From NCBI RefSeq assembly GCF_027213965.1, contig NZ_JAPWGX010000002.1, forward strand, positions 781,168-845,167: a DNA stretch of 64,000 nucleotides, in the 5' to 3' direction. The notes below the pieces were generated by a model, which saw only the letters and a program-made list of their open reading frames with translations, was not told the DNA's origin and ran no database searches. This document shows positions 1 through 8,302 of this stretch, in pieces; within the stretch, counting starts at the first letter, position 1, and each line of letters begins with the position of its first letter. This DNA comes from Maritalea porphyrae. Lineage in GTDB: Bacteria > Pseudomonadota > Alphaproteobacteria > Rhizobiales > Devosiaceae. Both the position numbers and the translations under genes were made by a program.

Positions 1-1
1 G

Positions 2-397
2 AGCGAACCGAACACTTGGGGTTGGGACGATCAGGTTAAAAAAGGTGCGCCAGAAGAATGGGATGGGGTGCGCAACTATCAGGCGCGCAACAATATGCGC
101 GAAATGAAAGTTGGCGATCTTGGCTTCTTTTATCATTCCATCAAAGAAAAACGCATCGTTGGTATCGTGCGGGTTGCTGTAGAAGCGCATCCGGACAGTA
201 AAACTGATGATGAGCGATGGGAATGCGTTGATATTGAAGCGGTGAAACCGTTTGAAACCCCCATTACGCTTGATGACATTAAGGCGCACCCGGAATTGGG
301 CGATATGATTTTGGTCAACAATTCTCGTTTGTCGGTTCAACCTGTCTCGGCCAAGGAATGGCAGATCATTTGCAAGATGGGTGGCGTCACGCCATAA
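2..397 (+). CDS. EVE domain protein (5' end outside window)
   Basis: The reading frame is open from base 2 to the stop at 397, so the first residues lie upstream of the window. The visible 131 residues begin SEPNTWGWDD and continue through a region ending in DGVRNYQARNNM, typical of the bacterial EVE/THYN1-like family, whose members usually start with MAYWLFKSEP. EVE domains are PUA-like folds thought to bind modified nucleic-acid bases. A precise role for this stand-alone form is not known. The motif GDLGFFYHS near residue 45 belongs to the fold core. The GTG at 68 could be mistaken for a start, but the family match runs well upstream of it. Confidence 0.9.
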   Translation, partial: SEPNTWGWDDQVKKGAPEEWDGVRNYQARNNMREMKVGDLGFFYHSIKEKRIVGIVRVAVEAHPDSKTDDERWECVDIEAVKPFETPITLDDIKAHPELGDMILVNNSRLSVQPVSAKEWQIICKMGGVTP

Positions 398-462
398 TTG
401 AATGGTGATCGCATGTTTTGCGATCCTTCATTTGCAAATGACAAGAGGGAGATTTTGGGGAC

Positions 463-891
463 ATGTCGCACTTTGCAGATATTAATTGGCTGGCCGTTGT
501 GCTGGCCGCGGTGGCCAGTATGGCGCTGGGCATGGGGTGGTATTCAATCCTAGGCAACCAGTGGATGGCGGCCTTGGGTAAAACGCGTGAAGAGTTGATG
601 CCTGAGGGCAAAAACTCATCCATGCCGTTTATCATTGCGGGCATTTGCCAATTGGTGATGGCCTATTTTTTACTTTTGCTAACCCGCGCAATTATGGACA
701 CAAGCGCTGCCGATATCCAAATCCTGGATGCGGTGGTCGTTGGCGCACATATGTGGTTTGGCTTTTTGATGACAGGCATGATCTTAAACCATGCCTACCA
801 GGGCCAGAAAAAATCGCTCACCCTCATTGATGGGGGCTATTTGTTGGGCGTGATGATTGTGCAAGGCGTTGTGATTGGGCTTTTGGCATAA
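463..891 (+). CDS. DUF1761 family membrane protein
   Basis: This is a 142-residue integral membrane protein with four predicted hydrophobic segments at about residues 8-28, 54-77, 88-109 and 122-141. The N-terminal INWLAVVLAAVASMALGMGW and the later MWFGFLMTGM resemble DUF1761, a small membrane family of unknown function. It lies 65 bp after the EVE gene and may be co-transcribed with it. A purine-rich stretch, AAGAGGGAG, lies upstream of the ATG. A hairpin with a U-tract at 923-951 follows. Function is not known and no catalytic residues are evident. Confidence 0.75.
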   Translation: MSHFADINWLAVVLAAVASMALGMGWYSILGNQWMAALGKTREELMPEGKNSSMPFIIAGICQLVMAYFLLLLTRAIMDTSAADIQILDAVVVGAHMWFGFLMTGMILNHAYQGQKKSLTLIDGGYLLGVMIVQGVVIGLLA

Positions 892-922
892 AGCCAAAGC
901 AATTATCGAAACAAAAGAATAT

Positions 923-951
923 GCCGCTCCGGTTCGCTGGGGCGGTTTTTC
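923..951 (+). terminator. Rho-independent terminator after the DUF1761 gene
   Basis: CCGCTCC pairs with GGGGCGG (one G-U pair) around a GGTTCGCT loop and is followed by TTTTT. It sits in the convergent gap between the DUF1761 gene and the minus-strand gene ending at 962. Confidence 0.7.
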
Positions 952-961
952 TTTGTGCCGG

Positions 962-1156
962 TCAAAAGTCTGACGCAATGCCTTTGTTTTCCCAGTCGCC
1001 ATAGCGGGCGGGATCGGGGCCTTTTTTACCGTTGATTTCGCGTGGTGCGGTTTCAGACACTTTATCAATTTGTGCGCGGCGGGCCTTGGCCTCTTCAAGT
1101 GCCTGCTGGGCGATCTTGGGATCGGGGCGCTTGGCGTTTGGGTCTGTTTTGGCCAT
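962..1156 (-). CDS. SDHAF4-like succinate dehydrogenase assembly factor (DUF1674)
   Basis: This is a 64-residue basic protein whose C-terminus, KGPDPARYGDWENKGIASDF, is the hallmark of DUF1674, the bacterial relatives of mitochondrial SDHAF4. In eukaryotes SDHAF4 binds flavinylated SdhA and promotes its assembly with SdhB. A similar role here is inferred. An upstream in-frame start at 1213 is possible, but the ATG at 1156 follows an AAAGGCGA purine stretch, gives the usual family length, and leaves the htpX promoter region free. The gene is about 30 kb from the sdh operon in the same window. Confidence 0.8.
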   Translation of the reverse strand: MAKTDPNAKRPDPKIAQQALEEAKARRAQIDKVSETAPREINGKKGPDPARYGDWENKGIASDF

Positions 1157-1193
1157 TGTACGGTCGCCTTTGGGTTTGCGATGCTGCCTTAAT

Positions 1194-1230
1194 TTGACCC
1201 TTGTCAGGGCCATAGTTGAATACCATCTAT
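1194..1230 (+). promoter_or_regulatory. Possible htpX promoter, sigma-32-like or sigma-70-like
   Basis: CTTGTC at 1200-1205, a 17-nt spacer and CCATCTAT at 1223-1230 loosely match the alphaproteobacterial heat-shock sigma (RpoH) pattern. TTGACC at 1194-1199 with TGAATA at 1217-1222 is an overlapping, weak vegetative alternative. HtpX is heat-shock controlled in several bacteria, which favours the first reading, but both are tentative. Confidence 0.35.
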
Positions 1231-1258
1231 ATCACTGAGTGTGAAATAGGAGTTTTGC

Positions 1259-2230
1259 ATGTTCAATGCAATAAGAACAACATTTTTGCTGGCGGTGATG
1301 ACCGGACTGTTTATGGCGGTTGGGTTTGTTGTTGCGGGTAGCTTTGGGATGTTTTTTGCGTTGGCGCTGGCGCTTATTACCAATCTGATTGCCTATTGGA
1401 ACTCAGATAAGATGGTTTTGCGCATGCAGCGGGCGCGTGAACTGGGCTGGCGTGACAGCCCGGACTTGTTTGAACTGGTTGAGCGCCTTTCTCTGCGCGC
1501 AGGTATTCCAATGCCTAAACTCTATCTCATGGACAACAAACAACCCAATGCTTTTGCAACAGGTCGAAATCCTGAGAATGCAGCGGTTGCTGTTTCCACC
1601 GGGCTTTTGAGCCATTTGGAATATGATGAAATTGGCGCGGTGATTGCCCATGAATTGGCGCATATTCGTTCTCGCGATACGCTGACGATGACTGTAACGG
1701 CTACCTTTGCAGGGGCCATTTCCATGTTAGCGCAATTCGGTCTGTTTTTTGGTGCGCGAAACACCAATAGTCCGCTTGGACCCGTTGCTTCGATCGTGAT
1801 GATTATTGTTGCGCCGATGGCAGCTTTGATGGTGCAAATGGCGGTTAGCCGCACCCGGGAATATGAGGCGGACAAAGATGGGGCCATGATTTGTGGTGAT
1901 CCTTTGGCTTTGGCCAGAGCGCTGGGCAAGATATCCAAGTTGGCGAAGAACTTTGAAAACCCGTTTGCCCGACGCTCACCGGGCATGGCGCATCTGTTTA
2001 TTATCAACCCTTTAGCTGGGCGTGGGGCGGATAATATGTTCTCCACCCATCCAAATGTCGAAAACCGAATTGCAGCTTTGCTTGAATTGTCTAAGCAAAT
2101 GCAGGTAGAAGAGCGCCAACAAGGCGAAATTGGACGTGTTTTGCATTCCCCTCAATCGACACGAGGCGGGTGGCGGACACCAAATAGCCACGTTTCTGAT
2201 AAAAACCAGCCCAAAGGCCCTTGGGGCTAA
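1259..2230 (+). CDS. htpX: Membrane zinc metalloprotease HtpX
   Basis: This is a 323-residue M48B membrane protease that takes part in quality control of inner-membrane proteins, generally alongside FtsH. Two N-terminal hydrophobic segments (about 8-47) precede the zinc motif HELAH at residues 131-135. Further hydrophobic stretches at about 148-165 and 175-196 follow, then REYEAD with the expected third zinc ligand E201. A hydrophilic tail of roughly 30 residues rich in Gly, Ser and Lys ends the protein. AGGAG precedes the ATG. The rsmB start lies 18 bp after the stop, so the two genes are probably co-transcribed, as often seen in this order. The catalytic residues are intact. Confidence 0.95.
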   Translation: MFNAIRTTFLLAVMTGLFMAVGFVVAGSFGMFFALALALITNLIAYWNSDKMVLRMQRARELGWRDSPDLFELVERLSLRAGIPMPKLYLMDNKQPNAFATGRNPENAAVAVSTGLLSHLEYDEIGAVIAHELAHIRSRDTLTMTVTATFAGAISMLAQFGLFFGARNTNSPLGPVASIVMIIVAPMAALMVQMAVSRTREYEADKDGAMICGDPLALARALGKISKLAKNFENPFARRSPGMAHLFIINPLAGRGADNMFSTHPNVENRIAALLELSKQMQVEERQQGEIGRVLHSPQSTRGGWRTPNSHVSDKNQPKGPWG

Positions 2231-2248
2231 GCTGTTCTAGGAAATTGC

Positions 2249-3553
2249 ATGAGTAGACATTCGCAAGCCACTGGGTTTGATATCCGGCGTTCGGCCGCAC
2301 AAAGGTTGCAAACTGTTTTGACTGGTGCACCATTTGTGCCCTTTTCTGTCCGCGAGATCGCTGATCCGCGCGATAGGGCTCTGGCCAATAAGTTGGTGAC
2401 CGTAAGCTTGCGGCGACATGGGCAATTGAGCCAAATTCTAAATTCAGTGCTGGAAAAAGGCATGCCGAAACGGGCGGGCCTATTTGAAGCGGCACTGCGC
2501 ATCGGCATTGCGCAATTGTTGTTTTTGCCCGATATGGGCGAGCATTCAGCCATTCATTTGGCGGTTGAAGTGATCAAAAAAGATCGACGCGCAGGTCGGT
2601 TTGCGAAATTGGCCAATGCGGCTTTGCGCAATGTGCAGCGTGGGTTTGCGGTTGAAGATCTTAATCCAAAAGACTTGGTGCCCGCTTGGGTGTTTGCGCG
2701 CTGGGAAAAGCATTTTGGTGAAGAGGCCGCGCTTGGGATGATCGAAGCGCTTTTGGCACCAGTGCCGTTGGATTTGACGGGCAAGCCAACAGAAGATCAA
2801 ACCGTCTTGTTTGAAAAAATGGGCGCGGTGAAAAATCTCGGGCAAAGTCATCGTCTTGAAGACCGTGACGTCTCGGTTGAAGACTTGCCAGGTTACGCTG
2901 AAGGGCGCTGGTGGGTGCAGGACTTAGCTGCGACCTTGCCTGTGCATTTGGCCAAGCCGAAATCGGGTCAAAAAGTATTGGATATATGTGCCGCACCGGG
3001 CGGTAAAACTGCCCAGCTTGCGGTCACTGGTGCTGAAGTTACCGCAGTTGATTTGGACGGCAAGCGGCTTGAGCGGGTCAAGGAAAATCTTGACCGACTG
3101 GGGCTTAAAGCCAAATTGATTGAGGCGGATGCGACCAATCTTTCTACAGAACAGCTATATGATTTGGTGGTGTTGGATGCGCCATGTAGTGCAACGGGCA
3201 CTTATCGTCGCCACCCCGAAGTTTTGTGGCACCGACGTGAAAAAGACATCAAGCAGCGCGCGCAGTTGCAGGCTGAAATGTTGAAGAATGCCGCTAAATT
3301 GGTGGGCGTTGGCGGTCAATTGGTGTTTTGCACATGTTCTTTGGAACCTGAAGAAGGTGAAGGCCAAATCAAAGCCTTCTTGCACAAACATGGGGACTTC
3401 GAAGTGGTGCCCGTTTTGAAAGAAGAGCTGGAAAACTGGGCAGAACCGATCCTTGAGGGCGGGTTTTTGCGCGCGCTCCCCAGTATGGCGACACCCCAAA
3501 AGGGTTCGGGTATGGACGGCTTCTTTGCGGCAAGGTTGCAACGCACAAAATAA
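2249..3553 (+). CDS. rsmB: 16S rRNA (cytosine-967 C5)-methyltransferase RsmB
   Basis: This 434-residue enzyme methylates C967 of 16S rRNA using S-adenosylmethionine. The first ~140 residues form the NusB-like RNA-binding domain. The C-terminal half is the Rossmann methyltransferase, with the SAM-binding motif LDICAAPGGKT at about 244-254. DAPCSATGT carries C313 (motif IV) and FCTCS carries C363 (motif VI, the expected nucleophile). The length is normal. It follows htpX closely and precedes the heparinase-like gene and purH, an order commonly seen in Rhizobiales. Confidence 0.93.
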   Translation: MSRHSQATGFDIRRSAAQRLQTVLTGAPFVPFSVREIADPRDRALANKLVTVSLRRHGQLSQILNSVLEKGMPKRAGLFEAALRIGIAQLLFLPDMGEHSAIHLAVEVIKKDRRAGRFAKLANAALRNVQRGFAVEDLNPKDLVPAWVFARWEKHFGEEAALGMIEALLAPVPLDLTGKPTEDQTVLFEKMGAVKNLGQSHRLEDRDVSVEDLPGYAEGRWWVQDLAATLPVHLAKPKSGQKVLDICAAPGGKTAQLAVTGAEVTAVDLDGKRLERVKENLDRLGLKAKLIEADATNLSTEQLYDLVVLDAPCSATGTYRRHPEVLWHRREKDIKQRAQLQAEMLKNAAKLVGVGGQLVFCTCSLEPEEGEGQIKAFLHKHGDFEVVPVLKEELENWAEPILEGGFLRALPSMATPQKGSGMDGFFAARLQRTK

Positions 3554-3635
3554 AAAGTGGTTGCAATGGTTTTCACTAAGTGAGAATCGATTGCGCGCGT
3601 GCTATCTTCATCTCAAGACTTAAGGAACGTTATAC

Positions 3636-5282
3636 GTGTCAGGCGGACCATTTTTGCGTCGTACATTAGGGGCCATTGCAGACGGGCTGATCACCAGCCC
3701 GGCATTTCGTTGGGCTTGGGCCGCACCTGAAAAGGGCGACGTGAAGCACAAGCTTTTGGAAATCCGCCCGGCCGATGCCTATAATGTGGCCGACATGATG
3801 ATTGGCCAATATTTGTTGGCCCAACGTTTGGTCGATACCGGTGGCACCACCCCTTTTGCAGTTGATTATGCAAGTGCGCGTTGGTTTGACGAACTGCACA
3901 GTTTTACGTGGCTGCGGCATTTCTCTGCGGTGCAAGACGAAGGCTCAAAAAAGTTCGCGGGCACGCTCGCCATGGATTGGGTTTCGCGTTACGGCCATTT
4001 TTCCAAACGAGTTTGGGACAATAAGCTGACCGCTCTGCGGGTGCTGAATTGGATCAAGCATTTCGATCAATTGTGCTTTGGGATGAACGAGGCAAGGCGC
4101 GCGAATGTTTTGCGCAGTCTTGTTGAGCAAGTGCAATGTTTGCGCGTGCGGATCAATTTTGAAGCTGATCCGGCGCGGCGTTTGTTGATGCGTGTGGCAT
4201 TGCTTGGGGCCGCAGTTGCATTTCAGTCTTCAAAAGAAGAAATTGTAAGACTGCTTGATCGCACCATCTTGTCGCTGAGCCGGCAAATCGATGACAAAGG
4301 AATGCACCGCAGCCGTAATGGTGAAATGCAATTCTTGTTGTTGTTGGAAATGATCCCGGTACGCCATGCGGTGACGCCCATTTCTCCTGAAGGGGGCAAA
4401 AAGTTTGCCGCTGTGCTTGATAAGATGCATCACAGTTTGGCGCTGCTGATGCACACCACGGGTGAGCTATCTTTCTTCAACAATGCGCGTGCGGTTCCCC
4501 ATGAAATGTTGCTGGCGGTGCAATCGCGAGCCAATAACAACCTTGAGATCGCTGGCGGCGAGGTTAATGCTGGATATGGCGCACTGCTGGGCGCTGAATC
4601 AAAATTGATCGTGGATGGCGGCATGGAGCTGGGCGGTGATTTTCGCGCTGACCTATTTGCTGGTGCGGCAAGCTTTGAATATAGCTTTCGTAATGACTTG
4701 ATCGTAAGCAATTGTGGGCCGGGTCCGGCTTCTTTGGGGGAAGATGCGCAACTGTTTCGGTTGCCCGCGTCTCATTCAACCCTTGAAATTGAGTATCGGG
4801 GAGCCTTTCCGTTCAAACCGGAAAAACTTGTTCGGCAGCACATGGCGGCAAATCGAGGGGTTGTTCCCAAGATTGATCTGGCTGAAAAAAGCGTTGATTT
4901 GACCAATAAGGGCTATCAGCGCCTTGCGGGCATTTCTCACGTGCGGAGTTTGAACGTTTTGGCGCGGGAGGGTGACGCTCTGCTTGGCCAAGATGTGATT
5001 TCTTGTGACATGAGCCATAAGCACGCACCAGATGAGTTTTTGCTGCGGTTCCACCTAGGCCCTGGTGTGCAGGCAAATATGGATGAGAGCGCAAACCAGA
5101 TAGAGTTGAAATTGCGCTCAGGTGCAACGTGGGCTTTTATTTGGGAAGGGGCGCAGGCCATGATTGAGCAGAGCGTGCGCTATTCTGCGCATAAGGGGCT
5201 TGAACCCATTCAGCAAATTGTGTTGAGCGGCGGCATCAGTGCGCATCAGGAAGTTGTTTGGACATTCATGCCACGCTCTTAA
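3636..5282 (+). CDS. Heparinase II/III family protein
   Basis: This 548-residue protein starts at a GTG preceded by AAGGAACG. The C-terminal half (about 310-530) resembles the heparinase II/III beta-sandwich domain (PF07940-like), with GGDFRADLFAGAASFEYSFR in its core. The N-terminal half is alpha-helical, as in the (alpha/alpha)-toroid of polysaccharide lyases. No signal peptide is visible, which is odd for a polysaccharide-degrading enzyme. Its placement between rsmB and purH recurs in Rhizobiales, where homologues are annotated only by domain. Substrate and even enzymatic activity are unknown, and a role in envelope or internal glycan metabolism is speculation. Confidence 0.8.
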   Translation: MSGGPFLRRTLGAIADGLITSPAFRWAWAAPEKGDVKHKLLEIRPADAYNVADMMIGQYLLAQRLVDTGGTTPFAVDYASARWFDELHSFTWLRHFSAVQDEGSKKFAGTLAMDWVSRYGHFSKRVWDNKLTALRVLNWIKHFDQLCFGMNEARRANVLRSLVEQVQCLRVRINFEADPARRLLMRVALLGAAVAFQSSKEEIVRLLDRTILSLSRQIDDKGMHRSRNGEMQFLLLLEMIPVRHAVTPISPEGGKKFAAVLDKMHHSLALLMHTTGELSFFNNARAVPHEMLLAVQSRANNNLEIAGGEVNAGYGALLGAESKLIVDGGMELGGDFRADLFAGAASFEYSFRNDLIVSNCGPGPASLGEDAQLFRLPASHSTLEIEYRGAFPFKPEKLVRQHMAANRGVVPKIDLAEKSVDLTNKGYQRLAGISHVRSLNVLAREGDALLGQDVISCDMSHKHAPDEFLLRFHLGPGVQANMDESANQIELKLRSGATWAFIWEGAQAMIEQSVRYSAHKGLEPIQQIVLSGGISAHQEVVWTFMPRS

Positions 5283-5401
5283 AGGCCATTGTTGAGTGGA
5301 AAAAGCACTGTAGAGCGGGTTTCTTTTTGAAAATTATCGTGCTAGCGAAGCGACTTCAGCGCTGCTAGCGCGAATTGGACCCAACAACAGATGAGTTTGC
5401 C

Positions 5402-6976
5402 GTGACCATCAAACGCGCCCTTCTTTCCGTTTCCGACAAAACAGGCCTTGCCGATTTCGCCCGTCATCTGGTTGCCCATGGGGTTGAGTTGATCTCAACT
5501 GGTGGCACCAAAAAGATGCTAGAGGACGAAAAAATTCCCGTCATTGATGTGGCTGAGGTCACCGGGTTTCCCGAAATCATGGATGGTCGAGTTAAGACCT
5601 TACACCCCAAAATTCATGGTGGTTTGTTGGGGCGTCGCGATAGTGACAGCCACAAAAGCGCTATGCGCATTCATCAAATCTCAAACATCGATTTGCTGGT
5701 TTCAAATCTTTATCCGTTCGTAGCAACAGTTAAGTCTGGAGCCGACTATGATACCATTATCGAAAACATCGATATTGGTGGCCCAGCCATGATACGTGCA
5801 GCGGCGAAAAACCACGCCGCGGTTACAGTAATTGTTGATCCGGATGATTACGATAAAGTGGTTGAAGAATTGGCTCAAAATGGCGAAGTGCCATTGAAAG
5901 CGCGCCAGCGTTTCGCGGCTAAAGCCTATGCCCGCACTGCGGCGTACGATGCTGCTATTTCAACATGGTTTGCTGAAACACTAGAGTTTGACGAAATTCC
6001 TTATCGCAGTTTTTCGGGCAAGCTGGATCAGGTTATGCGTTATGGTGAAAACCCTCATCAATGGGCGGCTTTTTACAAAGATGGTTCCGACCGGGTTGGG
6101 GTTGCGACTGCCGAGCAAATTCAAGGCAAGGCGCTTTCTTATAACAATATCAACGACACGGACGCCGCTTTTGAGTTGGTCAGTGAATTTGACCCAAGCG
6201 AGCAGGCCGCTGTTGCCATCATCAAACATGCGAACCCATCTGGGGTGGGCCTTGGTGAAAACTTGGTTGAAGCTTACGAGAAGGCTTTGCGTTGCGACAA
6301 AGATTCTGCCTTTGGCGGCATTGTTGCGCTAAATCGTGAAATTGATGCGGATGTTGCCGAGCAAATCATTAAGGTCTTTACTGAAGTGATTATTGCGCCA
6401 AGCGCAACACCACAGGCATTGGCGATTTTTGAAACCAAAAAGAACCTACGTTTGCTACTAACCGGTGGTTTGACCGACACTAAGGCTGATGGGCTAACAG
6501 TTAAGTCTGTTTCTGGTGGTTTGTTGGTTCAGTCACGTGACAACAAAAATGTTGCAGACTGTGAATTGAACGTGGTGACCAAGCGACAGCCAACCGCACA
6601 GGAGCTAGCCGATCTTAAAGTTGCAGCGATCGTGGCCAAGCACGTTAAATCCAACGCGGTGATTTACACCAAAGATGGGGCAACGGTTGGTATTGGCGCG
6701 GGACAAATGAAGCGCGTGGATTCGTCCAATATTGCGCACCGCAAGTCAAAAGATGCGGCTAAAGCCATCAAGCAAAAAGGGGCACTGACCGAGGGTTCTG
6801 TTGTAGCATCTGACGCGTTCTTCCCCTTTGCGGATGGGTTGATTGCGGCAGTTGATGCGGGCGCTACAGCGGTCATTCAGCCGGGTGGTTCAATTCGTGA
6901 TGATGAAGTGATTGCAGCGGCGGACGAAGCGGGCATTGCGATGATCTTCACGGGCATGCGCCATTTCCGCCACTAA
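5402..6976 (+). CDS. purH: Bifunctional AICAR formyltransferase/IMP cyclohydrolase PurH
   Basis: This enzyme catalyses the last two steps of IMP synthesis: formyl transfer to AICAR from 10-formyl-THF, then ring closure. The N-terminal MGS-like cyclohydrolase domain contains STGGTKKML and [16 protein letters not shown]. The C-terminal transformylase domain contains RYGENPHQ, the catalytic KHANPSGVG and [10 protein letters not shown]. The start is uncertain: a TTG at 5375 would add nine residues, but the GTG at 5402 gives [15 protein letters not shown], the natural beginning for the family. Neither start has a good ribosome-binding site. A strong terminator at 7003-7032 follows. Confidence 0.95.
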   Translation: MTIKRALLSVSDKTGLADFARHLVAHGVELISTGGTKKMLEDEKIPVIDVAEVTGFPEIMDGRVKTLHPKIHGGLLGRRDSDSHKSAMRIHQISNIDLLVSNLYPFVATVKSGADYDTIIENIDIGGPAMIRAAAKNHAAVTVIVDPDDYDKVVEELAQNGEVPLKARQRFAAKAYARTAAYDAAISTWFAETLEFDEIPYRSFSGKLDQVMRYGENPHQWAAFYKDGSDRVGVATAEQIQGKALSYNNINDTDAAFELVSEFDPSEQAAVAIIKHANPSGVGLGENLVEAYEKALRCDKDSAFGGIVALNREIDADVAEQIIKVFTEVIIAPSATPQALAIFETKKNLRLLLTGGLTDTKADGLTVKSVSGGLLVQSRDNKNVADCELNVVTKRQPTAQELADLKVAAIVAKHVKSNAVIYTKDGATVGIGAGQMKRVDSSNIAHRKSKDAAKAIKQKGALTEGSVVASDAFFPFADGLIAAVDAGATAVIQPGGSIRDDEVIAAADEAGIAMIFTGMRHFRH

Positions 6977-7002
6977 TCATCGGATGACGACAATGTTGAT
7001 TG

Positions 7003-7032
7003 AGCCCGGGTGCCATTGGCCCCGGGCTTTTT
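7003..7032 (+). terminator. Rho-independent terminator after purH
   Basis: AGCCCGGG (7003-7010) pairs perfectly with CCCGGGCT (7021-7028), followed by a run of T. It lies just before the 3' end of the convergent minus-strand gene at 7036. Confidence 0.85.
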
Positions 7033-7035
7033 CGT

Positions 7036-7587
7036 TCACTCACCCCAATTGATGGGTTCGTTTGCGCAATCGAATGTTTCAGCAAGACTATCCGCTAGGT
7101 CGCGGGCAATTTGGTTGGCATCTTTGTATTTTGAGGCATTGATGCGGGCCACTTGGCAGGTTGCGCCTTGTTCCACCTTTGTCACGATCAAAAACTGTTG
7201 TTTGTCGCCCATGCCATCTTCGGTGAAATATCTTAGAATGGTGGCGATGGGGGTTAGGCCTTTTGTGCGATTAGCCAAGCGCCATTCTAGGGTTTCACCA
7301 ATAGTGTTGAACGGGGATAGGGTTTGTTCTGCGGCACGTTCATTGAGTGAATTGAGGCCATAACTGACAAACATGCGCAAATCGCCCTCTGCCACCATCA
7401 CCGGATATCCACGATAGCCCGGACAGGCAAAAGTGGCGCCAAAATCGTCAGCGTGGATGATTGAGCAATCATTATTGAGGTCAATTTTTGTGTAGACGCT
7501 GCTGTTTTCCTCAGCAAATGCGCCAGAGCAGAACAACGACAGGAACGTCAGTTGAACAAGAAAGGCCCCAATAGTGGATTTGCGCAT
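7036..7587 (-). CDS. Exported protein of unknown function
   Basis: This 183-residue protein has a clear Sec signal peptide: basic MRKS, a hydrophobic core and a likely cleavage after AFA at about residue 25. The mature part has four cysteines (in NDCSII, ATFACPG, ATCQVA and FDCAN), suggesting two periplasmic disulfides. GGGAGGAAA precedes the ATG, an excellent ribosome-binding site. I do not recognise the family with confidence. It is divergent from ppa and ends against the purH terminator, so it is probably monocistronic. Confidence 0.7.
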   Translation of the reverse strand: MRKSTIGAFLVQLTFLSLFCSGAFAEENSSVYTKIDLNNDCSIIHADDFGATFACPGYRGYPVMVAEGDLRMFVSYGLNSLNERAAEQTLSPFNTIGETLEWRLANRTKGLTPIATILRYFTEDGMGDKQQFLIVTKVEQGATCQVARINASKYKDANQIARDLADSLAETFDCANEPINWGE

Positions 7588-7711
7588 GATCGATTTCCTC
7601 CCATTTTGGTCAATTTATCGCATTTGACCCATTATGGCTTGCAATCATGGCAGGGGCTAGGCATTAGTTCTGGCAAAATCTCGTTATATGATCATCAAAG
7701 GGAGCAGATTG

Positions 7712-8245
7712 ATGGATCTCAATGCAATTGGTGCCGGCAAGAACCCACCAGAGGAAATCAATGTTGTGATTGAAGTGCCGGTTGGCGGCGAGCCGATCAA
7801 GTACGAATTTGACAAAGACAGCGGTGCGATTTTTGTTGATCGCTTCTTGCACACACCAATGCGCTACCCTGGCAATTATGGTTTTGTGCCCAACACGCTA
7901 TGCGGCGACGGCGATCCTTTGGATGTTGTGGTGATGAATACACGCCCAATTATGCCTGGCGCGGTGATCAAATGTCGCCCAATTGGTGTTTTGATCATGG
8001 AAGACGACGGTGGCATGGATGAGAAGCTGTTGGCGCTGCCAATTTCAAAGCTCACCAAATCCTATGAAAAAATCAAAGATATTTCAGATATGCCTGAAAT
8101 TGAAGTGGCAAAAGTTGAACATTTCTTTACGCACTATAAAGACCTTGAGCCAGGTAAATGGGCCAAAATTGAAGGCATTAAGGGCGTTGAAGTGGCCAAG
8201 CAGATTATCTTGGACAGCATCGCGTTGCACAATAAGCAAGGTTAA
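7712..8245 (+). CDS. ppa: Inorganic pyrophosphatase
   Basis: This is a 177-residue soluble family I pyrophosphatase, which hydrolyses PPi to phosphate and so drives biosynthetic reactions. The signature [11 protein letters not shown] contains the metal-binding aspartates, and KYEFDKDSG and [10 protein letters not shown] are active-site segments. An upstream start at 7688 is possible, but the ATG at 7712 has AGGGAG at good spacing and gives the family's usual [19 protein letters not shown] beginning. A terminator at 8277-8302 follows. Confidence 0.96.
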   Translation: MDLNAIGAGKNPPEEINVVIEVPVGGEPIKYEFDKDSGAIFVDRFLHTPMRYPGNYGFVPNTLCGDGDPLDVVVMNTRPIMPGAVIKCRPIGVLIMEDDGGMDEKLLALPISKLTKSYEKIKDISDMPEIEVAKVEHFFTHYKDLEPGKWAKIEGIKGVEVAKQIILDSIALHNKQG

Positions 8246-8276
8246 TCGTTTGATACTCTTGAGTTGAATTTGGGAA

Positions 8277-8302
8277 GGGTCGGCTTTACGCCGGCCCTTT
8301 TT
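8277..8302 (+). terminator. Terminator shared by ppa and the convergent MFS gene end
   Basis: GGGTCGGC (8277-8284) pairs with GCCGGCCC (8290-8297, one wobble) around TTTAC and is followed by TTTTT on the plus strand. On the minus strand the same hairpin contains the stop codon of the MFS gene in its loop, so the element overlaps both genes' 3' ends. Confidence 0.85.

Noticed and set aside
5341..5371. Repeated GCTAGCG motif ahead of purH considered as an operator or riboswitch
   Set aside because: Only two short copies and a palindromic hexamer; no purine riboswitch core or strong symmetry. Too weak to call.
7010..7363. 117-codon plus-strand ORF
   Set aside because: Overlaps the purH terminator and is antisense to the exported-protein gene with a good signal peptide and ribosome-binding site.
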